Source of the DNA: Ampullaceana balthica
Taxonomy: Eukaryota; Mollusca; Gastropoda; Lymnaeidae
DNA: 64,000 nucleotides
Assembly (NCBI GenBank): GCA_944989445.1
Contig: CALYLW010000735.1
Coordinates: 387,362-451,361 of the forward strand
Direction: 5' to 3'
Both the position numbers and the translations under genes were made by a program. Shown here in pieces: positions 36,100 to 48,735 of this stretch; within the stretch, counting starts at the first letter, position 1; every line of letters begins with the position of its first letter. The notes beneath the pieces were generated by a model. The model made no database searches, was not told the DNA's origin, and saw only the letters and a program-made list of their open reading frames with translations.

Positions 36100-36866
36100 T
36101 TTGTAACATCTTGTTCTATGGAAAGTATTGCAAGATTTTGTTGTCTTTAACCGCTCATTGTGGACAGAAGATAATTTTTATCAACTTCAGTTTGGAGCAG
36201 CTCCTTTCACAACTAGCGACACTGATAGCAATAGTTGAAAAAATTCATAACAAAATTACAATGTTGGGTACAGAATTTTCCAATCTATACTGTTGAATAA
36301 ATTTTAATAGATCAAGGGTGCTTTTTCCCCCGTTTTTCTAACATAATGCCTCTTCTTGTAGTGTAAGTACAGCCATAAAAACCTGGATCTTTTTTCTTTC
36401 CATATTGAACTGTCACTGTAAATAAAGTAATTTATTTGATGTTCAAATGCTTCATTTAGCAGGTTACATGGTATTATATACGAATATTTTCTTGCAAGGA
36501 CATGCAACTCATCAAAGCGTTGTTTTCGTTTCTTTTATAATTCCATCCATGGATAAAAAAAAATTTCTCGTTGTACTTCTTGTTCTAAAGATAGAACCAC
36601 GTCTTCTGAATTTTCCCTACTCATATTTTTTCTCTTTCTAACTAGGCGTTAAGTTGATATCTCCATCTCGTCACAAATTGTTTGACTGATAAAACAGCAT
36701 TTTGTATTAGCACATCTCTTTGTTCCATGCAATGGGTTTGCATTAATTTTAAAAATGACAAGTTCCCATAAATTAGATAACATAGAAGAGAAAAATATTG
36801 CATTGAATTGAGTAAAATTCCAGCATCTGATCTCGTTTTCCTAGTTACTTCTTCGGATTTTTCCAA
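36100..36866 (-). pseudogene. hAT transposase remnant, ZMYM1-like
   Basis: On the minus strand, 36866-36642 encodes KTRSDAGILLNSMQYFSLL, which lines up with the middle helical region of the transposase at 12190 (DTRSYAETLLAGILYFKFL). The C-terminal dimerisation signature TIAISVASCERSCSKLKLIK follows at about 36238-36160, then after a frame change LAILSIEQDV at about 36135-36105. Order and spacing fit a ZMYM1-like hAT enzyme that has lost its N-terminal catalytic part or decayed beyond recognition there. Stops and frame changes make it inactive. It belongs to the enclosing 35088-37667 element. Confidence 0.78.
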
Positions 36867-37675
36867 GACGCTTGAACGTTTAAAGTACGTCTTTTTCGAA
36901 ATTATTGTGCCTGTTGTGGTGTTTATTAACGGAGAAATTTGAATATTTACATATTCTTGTATTAAATCTTAATAATTTTCCGTAAAATAGACGATTTCAA
37001 ATTATTTACACATTGCTATTAATTTAATTGGATAGGCGTAACAATAACATGCTTAATGAATAACCGTATTTTATTGAAATACACACATTATTTGTGCTAC
37101 TTTAATGCAATAAAAACAAAATAAATTTAATTTTTAATAACTTACCTTACAATAATTTACAGAAAACTGAATCAGTAATATAAATTACTACTTGCAAGTT
37201 AAACATAATATTTGAACCACCATGCCTTGTAGGTACTTGTTCGCGCAACATTCTGCGAATGTCGAAATTCCACGTAACAAACTGTTGTGGCGATATTAAT
37301 ACATGTAGCACACATTATTCGGCCCTGCGGTGATGTGTTTTTTGGGTAATTTTCTTATAAAAGCGTCATCAGTGACTTATACCACTTAGTTTTCCAAACA
37401 AATGGATACGTTTTTTGAGCGATTAAAAATTTTTGAACTGTTTTGCGTTAGTTATAATATCCACTATGTAATCAAACAAATGTTGTGCGAATCCATTAAT
37501 TAAGACTCGAAATTACGAATATTTTTGTTTCACCTTGGTTTTCCCCTTCAAAAGAAAAAGTTCGGTTGTCGGGAATGTTTGTACTTGTCAAATTTCCCCA
37601 AATGCCGCCCCTAAATGAGTGCCGCCCGGGGCGGACCGCCCCCACCGCCCCCCTAGCTACGCCACTGGATATAAG

Positions 37676-40060
<2,385 letters not shown>

Positions 40061-40065
40061 TAATC

Positions 40066-41416
40066 CAAGGCCGTACACAGGGTGAGTCGTACGTTCGAAC
40101 GAACCCCCTTCTGCGAATTTGTCCCCTTTTGTTGTAAAAAATATAATTTTTTATTCACATTTATTGTGACGTTTGTTGGTCACGTACAAACTGTTATCTA
40201 GGCTGGAATGGAATTAGATTCCAACTTCAGAAAGAAGCGATTGGCTTCATTCAGGCTATGCCACTTACAGAAAATGTCAAGCAAGAGTTTAGAGAGATTT
40301 GAAAAAATGTAGATTCTTATTTTCAAAACACTTAGGATCATATCGTTATCATGGCACAGTCTGTAGGAGTTGAAGCTTCAATGCCTAGAATAGCTAAGCG
40401 GCAAATCTACCGAAGCAACGTGGGCGCAGAAACGCCAATGCAACACTGTCTGCGGAACTTAATTAAACCATTTCTGGAGCACATCATAGCTGAACTAGAT
40501 ATGCGGTTCTCTGGTTTAATCAGGACATCCTCACAACTATTAGCTCTTGTGCCAAGTGCTATTAGAAATTGTACGTATTAAGATCTGAAAGGCGCTGTGG
40601 ATTTATATGAGCACGATCTGCCGTCACCAGAGGTGATGCCCGAGGAGTTCAGCGGTTGGAAATTAGGGTTAAGCAATTGGGAAGTGTCTAAGCTACCAAA
40701 AAATTACACGGAAGCTATAAAACATTGCAATGAATCGATTTATCCGAATATGTATTGCTTACTGAAAATCGCGTGTGTGATTCCTGTGACTTCCTGCATG
40801 TGTGAGCGAAGATTCAGTGCACTCAGACGTTTGTACAATTATATGATATGTTCAATGGGACATCAAAGACTTACCGAGCTTGCACTGACGAATATTCACT
40901 ACACTTTCATTATCAACGAGGGGAGTGTTTTACAGATATGTGTTATCAAAAATTCACGAAGGACTTAAATCGAAGATGTTTTAAAATAAACTTCATAACA
41001 TTGTGTTCTTCCGTCTTGTCAGTTTCGGAAGATAATGTATGTAATTCAAACTCTTCAACGCTTGCGCCTGCAGATTTCAACATTAACCTGAAAAGAAATG
41101 AATGATCGAGTACTTGGATTTCTTAAATAAAATACTATTTTGAAAATTTTTATTTACAGTGTTAATTATTTATTACATGAAAACCTACTTTTTTGGTCAC
41201 CTTACGCACTGAAAACATTTTTTTTGTGTTGCTAAATGAGACAAAACATACCAGAAGTTTAATCAACGCCCTGAATAATTCATAAGTACGGAATTATTGA
41301 ATAAACATTCTCATTTAAATTTGAATTCATAGCACCATACATTGTAAGTATCTGAAAATGAAATGTCTTCTCATAAGTTTGAGAACCCCCCTGAAAAAAG
41401 TCTTGGTAGGGCCTTG
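40066..41416 (+). mobile_element. hAT transposon (P52rIPK-like), 1,351 bp
   Basis: Ends CAAGGCCGTAC and (inverse) CAAGGCCCTAC are flanked directly by TAATC at 40061-40065 and 41417-41421. The enclosed plus-strand frames encode the C-terminal half of a hAT transposase. A 5-bp rather than 8-bp duplication is either a feature of this subgroup or the intact core of a mutated 8-mer. Confidence 0.72.
40351..40968 (+). pseudogene. hAT transposase, P52rIPK/THAP12-like, C-terminal half
   Basis: The first frame (40351-40581) gives GVEASMPRIAKRQIYRSNVG, then LRNLIKPFLEHIIAELDMRF and SSQLLALVPSAI. This is the conserved segment of transposases annotated as 52 kDa repressor of the protein kinase inhibitor. 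The second (40597-40968) gives WKLGLSNWEVSKLP and the dimerisation region YCLLKIACVIPVTSCMCERR-FSALRRL...MGHQRLTELALTNIH. A stop at 40579-40581 separates them in the same region, and the N-terminal DNA-binding and most catalytic parts are missing. It cannot make active enzyme. Confidence 0.85.
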
Positions 41417-41421
41417 TAATC

Positions 41422-43689
41422 TGTTATATTAAAGTATTTTGTCTACAATTCATAATTCTACATTCTTGCAGCAGTTAAAGTAAGCAAGTAAATCCTTTAT
41501 TTAATTTTGTTAAAAGAGGGAAGATAGTGAGAATTTACTCGAATTATTGTTTGAGTCAAAATGCCACGTTATACATTTTCAGGCTTAAACAAATCTTTAA
41601 TAATGGATGACTTTAATTTTGAAAGTTACAAAAGTAATTTAAATTACACTTAAATATTGGACACGTTCAAAAGTTTGACAAATTTAACAAAAAAATAAAT
41701 AAATGTTCTTCAAGTATAACAGACAAAGACTTAAAATTTAAAAAAATGACATGCAATTAATTACCGTAATAAACACTTATTTTAAATTGAAGGCTTATCT
41801 GAAATATGTTGGGAACATTTCCCTTCTTTAAATTGTTGTTACATGTCAATACAGATTGCACGATGAAATGGGTTATTATTTAATAACGTTTTCAATGGCT
41901 TCACATGTGTTACTATATTAGAGTGCAGACTTACACTAAATATATATTTTAATGGGGAAAAAAATTTCAACAAACTATTTTTCAATTAGAAAATACGGCT
42001 TCTTTTTCTTTCTTTTAAAAAAATAATAACTCAGGGCAATTAGACACCTCTAATAATGTGTATATATGGACACACACCCACGTATCCCGCAATTTGCTAC
42101 GCCCTTAACTAAGCTTATGATTGTTGACTTTCCAAAAATCATACACAAATTCATGTAGAACAAATACAAAATATAGTGTGTGACAATTATTTTTAAATTC
42201 AAATAGTTAAGGGGAGGGTCTATTTTAAACCCGGAGATTTTATTTTAAAACAAAGTCTCCGGAGGCGACTTTGTTTTAAAATAAACTCTCCGGTGGAGAC
42301 TTTATTTTGGTGGAAGACTTTATTTGATGACACCGGCACGTTCGTTGCTTTGTGTCAGGCTCACGATTAACCATTTTATATAACATTATTTTGCTCATTT
42401 CTCAACTTCTCTGATTTTTTTTTCTCAGCGTGCAAGTCCTCGCTTTATTATGGGGCCTAACATTTAGGCCTGGCAATGAAATAACACTTAATAGCCAGAT
42501 TTCGGCAGAGATTTCCAAGCTGTTGAACACCAACTGTAAGTTGTCTCGCTTTGAGGTCATATCTTAGGGGAAATGGGTTCGGAATGACAGTCCAGACTTA
42601 AGGGGAAAATAATATTTTATTATTACTCCATACCTCATGTCCATTAACCAGCGCAACGTCACGCCAGCAAGACAAGCGAAGATAAATTGATGAAACGAGA
42701 AATGATCATATTAGACTGGTGTAGGAACCTGCAAGACATCATAAGACAGATCGTCGGTTGACCGTCGGGGTTGCAGTAAAGTTTGTTTTGGAGAGGGGAT
42801 GAGGCGAGTTTTAGTTGCATCAGTGCAAATGGGTTATAAAAAATATTTCACCCTCCCGTGTCATTTCCCCAAACATCGGGAACTCACCCGATATTCAGCG
42901 TTTAAACAGGCTTTCAACACTGACTAGACCTTGACCTTTCGGTGGCGACCTTGTGCAGTATCTCTGGAAAGGTCCAGTGGTGGGTTGACGTGTCGTTTAA
43001 CAAGTTTAGGTCCAGATAATGCCTTAAAGCCTGTCTTAATGGTTTCGCAATGTCAGGGTTTCCAAGTACACAAAAAATACTTTATTCTTTACAGTTACAG
43101 AGTATTTCAGAATGCATTTAGCGTGAATGGGTATCTATGTATTTGCGACATAAGACTCACCCAGGCCCGGATTAATGGAGACGAGTGTGGTCTGATGGAA
43201 ATTTTATTGTTGCTTGTATTAACCTCAGAGTAATCCTTGGAATCAAATTTGATATTTCAGATTGAGATTCTGGATATAATTTTACTTATTCTCCAATAAC
43301 TCGTGCTCTTTGGACTAGTTATGTTATAAAATAAATCAGTATGCAACTTTTTAACATTCTAGATAAAAGTCGATGAAACAGCTATTATTTAGGGAGCTTG
43401 GCCTGTCTTGTATCGTTAAAGTATATGGTGAATGTAAAATATTGGAAGCATTTATACGATTACAGAAACTGAACTAAAAACGACAGCTGCCACTGGAGTT
43501 GATTTATGAATGACGGCAAAAAACTGCTGTATGAACATGAAATTGATTGGAATAGGATATAACAGCTTTTCCATGACTTCAGGAAACGAAGAAGCGGTTT
43601 ATGCTAAAATATGTACGTTTGCTTAACAAACCACTTTGTGACATCGGCTCGACCTGGTTGTTGATGATTTGAAGTTTTTTTTATACATT
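41422..43689. other. Non-coding stretch
   Basis: AT-rich to 42,200. 42,860-43,230 is more balanced and holds a 100-codon plus frame (42931-43233) with no recognised domain. Upstream parts of the ZBED5-like transposase may be hidden in 43,450-43,690 but are too worn to call. Confidence 0.4.
42241..42283. repeat. Palindrome, 17-bp perfect arms
   Basis: TATTTTAAAACAAAGTC (42241-42257) and its exact inverse (42267-42283) are separated by TCCGGAGGC. Partial further copies of GGAGA..TTTTATTTT flank it (42232-42320). Related words occur at 37,890-38,045, so it belongs to a dispersed family of short alternating repeats. Confidence 0.85.
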
Positions 43690-44334
43690 TCAGTGACAAG
43701 GTATAGGTCGCAAAACTTGCTTACCTGTATGACATATTCAGCCAGCTCAATGAACTCAATATGTCTCTTCAGGGGAAAATGACAACTGTTTTCAAGTAGG
43801 CTCACAGAGTAACTGCATTTAAAACCAAACTGGAGTTGTGGGAATGGTGCGTGAACAAAGGCATTTTTGATATGTTTAACATCAGCGGGGATTCTAGGCT
43901 AGACTGGGCCTGAACACTATTTGTCACAGTTGGTGCACGATGACCTGTCTTTGCTTTTAAATGTGTTTGAGCGCTACTTCCCAACCACAAGGGGCCCAAG
44001 AACTGGTAGGGGAAGGATTCGTGACCCATTTGTAAACAAACCAGGCGAATCTAGCATGACTGTGCAAGAAGAAATTGAACTGCTCGAGATTACAAATGAC
44101 GGTGGCCTTAAAACTACTTTCGAGAAAACAACTCGTCCAGTCTTCTGGATTAAAGCCATTGCGGAATATCCTGAGATTGCCTCCAAAGCAATTAAATCCC
44201 TATTGCCATTTCCGAAATCCTATCTGTGTGAAGCGGGGTTTTCTGCCGTGACAGCAACGAAGACAAAACAACGCAATAAAATGGACATGAGCAGCACACT
44301 TCGGGTGTCATTGTCTCCCATTACCACCAGATAG
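43690..44334 (+). pseudogene. hAT transposase remnant, ZBED5/GTF2IRD2-like
   Basis: From about 43710 the plus strand reads AKLAYLYDIFSQLNELNMSL (then QGKMTTVFK, stop, TAFKTKLELWEWCVNKGIFD), a conserved stretch of ZBED5/FAM200-type transposases. The open frame 43921-44334 continues with DPFVNKPG, FWIKAIAEYPEIASKAIKSL and the C-terminal YLCEAGFSAVTATKTKQRNK-MD...LRVSLSPI. These match the family's hAT dimerisation end. Stops near 43780 and 43910 and the missing N-terminus make it dead. A matching right end of the transposon is at 44632-44648. Confidence 0.82.
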
Positions 44335-44631
44335 AACCGTCTCGTTGCAGAGAAACGAGCTCAGGGTTCTCATTGATTTAACATTCTAGTAAATTAAAAT
44401 ATTAAAGAATGTTTTATTCGCTTTTTGTGTAACTGTATTTTATTTAGAAGGCATGTTTTAGTACAATTAAATTAAAACTATAAAATCAAAACAATCTTAA
44501 ATACCTGTATAAACAATCAACGCAACCGCAAACCCTACCCCCTCACATCCCCCAACCACCCATAACTCCCCCCCCCTCAGGTTAGTGGGCCGCGGTAAAT
44601 TATCAAACTTTTAGTAGTCGGCGGTGTTAAA

Positions 44632-44648
44632 AAGGTTGGGGAACACTG
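44632..44648. mobile_element. Right terminal repeat of the ZBED5-like hAT
   Basis: Inverse reading CAGTGTTCCCCAACCTT is a typical end of this hAT group, and CCCTCAGGTTAGTGGGCCGCGG lies just inside. The left partner and its duplication (expected ACTTAGAA) were not found, so the 5' side is lost or rearranged. Confidence 0.65.
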
Positions 44649-44789
44649 ACTTAGAAGATCTAAGTGCTAAAAGTTCGCACGTCCCAAACCGATCATTTTG
44701 AGATAACCCAGTGCAATCGATCTTTCCGCCTGAAAGATTCGAATTTCCTTACTCTACATTTGATTTTTTTTTCTGTATAAATCAGATAT

Positions 44790-45531
44790 ATTCCATAAAG
44801 GCAACAAAATCAAAACAGTGAGCCACTTTACCTATCTTGGCAGCACACTGTCTCAGAAGGCCAATATTGATGACGAGGTGAACTCGAGAATCTCAAAGGC
44901 CAGCGCAGCATTCGGTAGATTGCATGACAGTGTCTGGAACAAAAGGCGAATCATCACCCAAACAAAACTAAAAGCATACAGAGCTGTTGTGCTTCCACCT
45001 TATTATATGCATGTGAAACTTGGACTGTATACCAACGCCATGCGAGGTTGCTGAACCACTTCCACACCAAAAGCATTAGAAAAATTCTCAATATAAAATG
45101 GCAGGAAAAAGTTCCAGACACCGAAATATTAGCCAGGTCAGGACTCCCCAGCATCCACACTATCCTCATGCAAAGCCAACTACGCTGGGCGGGGCATGTA
45201 GTGCGCATGCCCGACCATCGCCTCCCCAAGAGGCTATCCTATGGTGAGCTTACAGAAGGGCATAGAGCACGCGGAGGTCCACGTAAGCGCTACAAGGATG
45301 CACTTAAAACTGCTCTGAATGCCTTCGACATCGGACATGACTCCTGGGAAGCAGCAGCCAGAAACCCATCCCCCTGGCGCTCTATGATATGGAATGGCGC
45401 AGGTGTGAGGCAAACAGACAACAGGCTGCCAAGTTAAAACGTCAAGTCAGAAAGAACCGTATCCAAATCCTCCTGAAGGGACCGCATCCATCTTTTGACT
45501 GCCATGCGGACGCCTTTTTCGTGCCAGAATA
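44790..45531 (+). pseudogene. LINE reverse transcriptase ORF, 3' fragment
   Basis: Encodes the part of a non-LTR retrotransposon protein that follows the reverse transcriptase fingers: FTYLGSTLSQKANIDDEVNS, KLKAYRAVVLPP, then after a frame change near 45000 HTKSIRKILNIKWQEKVPDT, LRWAGHVVRMPDHRLPKRL, and GGPRKRYKDALKTALNAFDI, ending near FDCHADAFFVPE. The catalytic FADD region lies upstream and is absent, so the copy is 5'-truncated, the usual result of incomplete reverse transcription. It faces the minus-strand LINE at 45697-48065. Confidence 0.9.
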
Positions 45532-45696
45532 GGGTTAATAAGCAACCAGAGGACACATCTCCCAGCAAATATGATGAGAATGATCATCGTCGACCCCGAC
45601 GGACGAACAGCATATTAATCAGATAGATTTTAATGTACATCTGTAGTCAGTAGTATGGCATCTGTCCGTCTACGAAAGACGATAGATTTATCTTTA

Positions 45697-48065
45697 TTAT
45701 TTGCAGCTCTTGGTGTGGCTGATGAGATCAATCCTTGAGTGGCAGTCTCTTCTGCATGACACACACACGAAAGCAGTGGGGCAGTGTTGCCTGGCCTTTC
45801 TCCTCGCTCTTTTCCCGACTGCTTCTGCCCTAGTTTGCTCCTCTGCTCTTAGTGATCCTTCTTTCACTATAGCCCGCCACATGGACCTATCCTCTGCCAG
45901 GTTTTCCCAGTTTTGTATATCAATGTTGGCTACTTTCATGTCTCTCTTGCATATGTCAACGTATCTGAGACATGGCCGACCAACCGACCTTTTCCCTGTC
46001 GCCAGCTTGCTTAAAAGCACATCCTTGGGTATGCGACCAGTTTGCATCCTCTTGACGTGTCCAAGCCAACGGAGGCGTCTTTGGCTTAATATTGCTGCAA
46101 TACTACTCCTGTTGCTTGAGCCAAGACCTCTGTGTTGGGGACTTTCTCTTGCCAGTTGATGTTCAAGATGCGGCGCAGGCATCTGAGGTGGAAGCTATTG
46201 AGCCTTCTTTCATGCCTGGTATAGGTGGTCCAAGACTCGCATCCATAGAGGAGTGTGCTCAGTACGCAGGCCTGGTATACCTGCAGCTTAGTCCTTTTTT
46301 TGAGTTTGGCATTGGACCAGACTCTTTTGTACAGTCTAGCCATAACAGTTGCTGTCTTCCCTATCCTACTACTTATCTCATCTTCCAGTGAGAGGGTGCT
46401 CGAGATGTTTGATCCCAGATAAGTAAAACTGTCAACAGCATCCAGGTTGCAGTCGTCAATGGTGATTGTCGGGAGAGAGGCAGCATCCTGTGCCGTAATG
46501 TTGGTTTTCTTTATACTTATGGTCAGGCCAAACTCTTTGCAGGCAGCGGAGAAGCTGGATACAAGGTTCTGCAGGCCGTCTGCTGTGTGGGATATTAAGG
46601 CGGCATCGTCTGCAAATAAGAGCTCGCGCAGAAAAATATTCCTTATTTTGGTCTTGGCTCTAAGCCGGGCAATATCTAATAATCTCCCGTCAGCTCTGGT
46701 GTGTAGTATATCCCCTCGCTGTTGTTCTTGAAGGCATACTGGACTAAGATGGAAAAGAATATTGCTAATAGAGTAGGTGCCAACACGCAGCCTTGCTTTA
46801 CTCCAATGCTTACTGGGAAAGCCTCAGAGGTGGCACCGTTACAGCACACTGTGCCCTGCATGTTTTCGTGGAATTGCTTGATGATGTTAACCAGATGCGT
46901 AGGGCAGCCTATTCTTACTAAGATCTGGAAAAGGCCGCTTCTGCTGACAAGATCAAAAGCTTTAGTTAGGTCGACGAACGCGATGTATATAGGCATATGT
47001 TGCTCCCTGCATTTCTCCTGCAGCTGGCGCAGAGAGAAGATCATGTCTATGGTTGATCTTCCGGCTCGAAAGCCGCACTGCGATTCTGGGAGTACACGCG
47101 ATGCTAGGGTCTGCAGGCGTGTTAATGCAACTCGGGCGAAGGCCTTTCCAACTATACTGAAGAGAGAGAGTCCACGATAGTTGTTGCAGTCACTCTTGTC
47201 TCCTTTATTTTTATACAGTGTAACGATGTTGGCATCTTTTAACTCCTGTGGTATCTGCCCCTGTTCCCAGCACAGAGTGAGGAGGTCATGCAAAGGCTGT
47301 AAAGTATTTATTTTCCACATTTGAGAACTTCTGGTGTAATTCCATCAGTACGAGGGGCTTTCCCGCAGGCCAGGCAATCTATGGCTCTACTTGGCTCGAC
47401 CATTGTGGGTAGGCTATCGAGCTCTTCCATGACCGGCAGGTCTGGGATATCGTCCAGGGCAGCAGTTGAGACATGGTTTATAGTTGCTTACAATTCCAGG
47501 TAGTGCTTGATCCACCGTTTGAGCTGCTTGTCCCGATCAGTGATAATTTCCCCTGCTTTTGACTTTAAGGGTGCTGTCTTGGAGGTCAGAGGGCCTGTTG
47601 CTTGTTTTATATTCTCGTACATAGCCTTTGTATCGCCTCTATCAGCAGCTGACTGTATGCTGGAACTTAGATTGAGCCAGTACGTGTTAGCGTAGTGGCG
47701 AGCTGCCTGTTTGGCATTTTTCTTGGCACTCTTAAGGGAATGTAGAGTTTCTGGGCAAGGCCTGCCTTTCTTTTTGCATCAGTGACATGCTTCATTTCCT
47801 CCCAGTGAGCCTCAAACCAGTCTGCACTTTTGCGTTCTCTCTTGCCGAATGCCGCAATAGCTGAGCCATATATGGTGTTCCGCAGATGTGACCACTTGGA
47901 CTCAATAGTGCCTACTGATGGCATTTGAACAAGAGCTTCTTGTAGTCTTTGGGTGTATTCTGCTGTTCTCTCTGGATTCTTGGTGGAGCAGATGCCTATG
48001 CGTGGTTTTCCCTTGTTTTTGTTGCGGTACAATTTCTTTGGCAGTAACCTTACCTTGCTAGCCAC
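45697..48065 (-). pseudogene. LINE reverse transcriptase ORF, 5'-truncated, with frame changes
   Basis: On the minus strand the order is: linker before the RT (RTAEYTQRLQEAL, FGKRERKSADWFEAHWEEMK) 48065-47667; GKAPRTDGITPEV near 47340; RT core 47320-46676 with LKDANIVTLYKNKGDKSDCN, NYRGLSLFSIVGKAF, FRAGRSTIDMIFSLRQLQEK, the catalytic YIAFVDLTKAFD and GVKQGCVLAPTLLAIFF; the second catalytic box LLFADDAAL at about 46622-46600; FTYLGSNISSTLSLEDEISS; LRRILNINWQEKVPNTEVL (to 46086); and LRWLGHVKRMQTGRIPKDVL, WENLAEDRSMWR and a C-terminal zinc-knuckle-like CVSCRRDCHSRIDLISHTKS (46182-45697). The apurinic endonuclease domain expected upstream is missing. Frame changes near 47500, 46690 and 46130 inactivate it. 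Confidence 0.93.
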
Positions 48066-48479
48066 TAAGGAATGTAGTGCGCTTGTATTAACAAGTTAAG
48101 TAAAGAAAGAATTCACAGCTTACATTGATTCAATCTCGACAAATCTATTGCATATGTACTATTAGCTAAATAATCTTCTAAGTTTATAAAATGCATCATG
48201 AACTGATTACAATCTAATATATCCAAACTTTTTTCGAGCAGCATAAATTAACGTTTTAGTACCCTACATGTCATTGTTCAAGACAATTGGATGATCAGCT
48301 AAATAAAAACGTTGGTTCTGAGTATTTCGAAGTTTCGCTATCAAGTGCACACGGTGACGGCTAAAATGTGTGGCGAGCGTTCTCTGGATTAATGAGTTTT
48401 TCTTGTATTGTAATGTTAAGAGGTGTTAATACTGTTTTCTAAATAACTCTGACCACCTTTTACTCCAAAGAGGATCGAC

Positions 48480-48735
48480 TCAAGGACTACAGGTTGAGCC
48501 TGGCGATGGTAAAGACAACTATATTGGGAAATATATTCCTCTTATGAGTAGGCGTATTTCTTTCAGAGCACTGTGGATTACGTCAAGTTCAGCGTCATGT
48601 CTTGTCGATATTGTTCAACACGGGTCAGAAAACTAAACTCAATCTGGTCCAGTTGGGCGATATTCAATCGTTACTCCGCATTCACTTGGTCCATCCAGGA
48701 AACACGAGCCGTCTGTAAAGATTTTAACCATAAGT
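48480..48735 (-). pseudogene. RNase H domain relic of another LINE
   Basis: On the minus strand KIFTDGSC-LDG-ECGVTIEY (about 48730-48670) matches the first strand and catalytic Asp of RNase H. ELDVIHSALKEIRLLIRG (about 48595-48545) matches the helix with the catalytic Glu, and NIVVFT (about 48530) is the next strand before a degraded Asp-Ser. Frame changes and stops separate the pieces. RNase H is found in I-clade and related LINEs. The neighbouring minus LINE shows no RNase H, so this is a separate insertion. Confidence 0.5.

Larger units (their letters stand above)
35088..37667 (-). mobile_element. Complete hAT transposon (ZMYM1-like), 2,580 bp, with nested MITEs
   Basis: A perfect 15-bp terminal inverted repeat, CAGTGGCGTAGCTAG / CTAGCTACGCCACTG, is flanked by GATATAAG at 35080-35087 and 37668-37675. 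Next to the ends is the CCGCC-CGGGGCGG motif. The minus strand carries a worn transposase. Two younger elements sit inside: a 339-bp element with TTA duplication and a 162-bp hAT MITE with its own 8-bp duplication. Confidence 0.93.

Noticed and set aside
42931..43233. 100-codon plus frame
   Set aside because: No splice-site support or recognisable motif; composition is not clearly coding.
45701..47180. Plus-strand frames of 152 codons at 45701-46159 and 46722-47180
   Set aside because: They are antisense to the clear reverse transcriptase reading on the minus strand.
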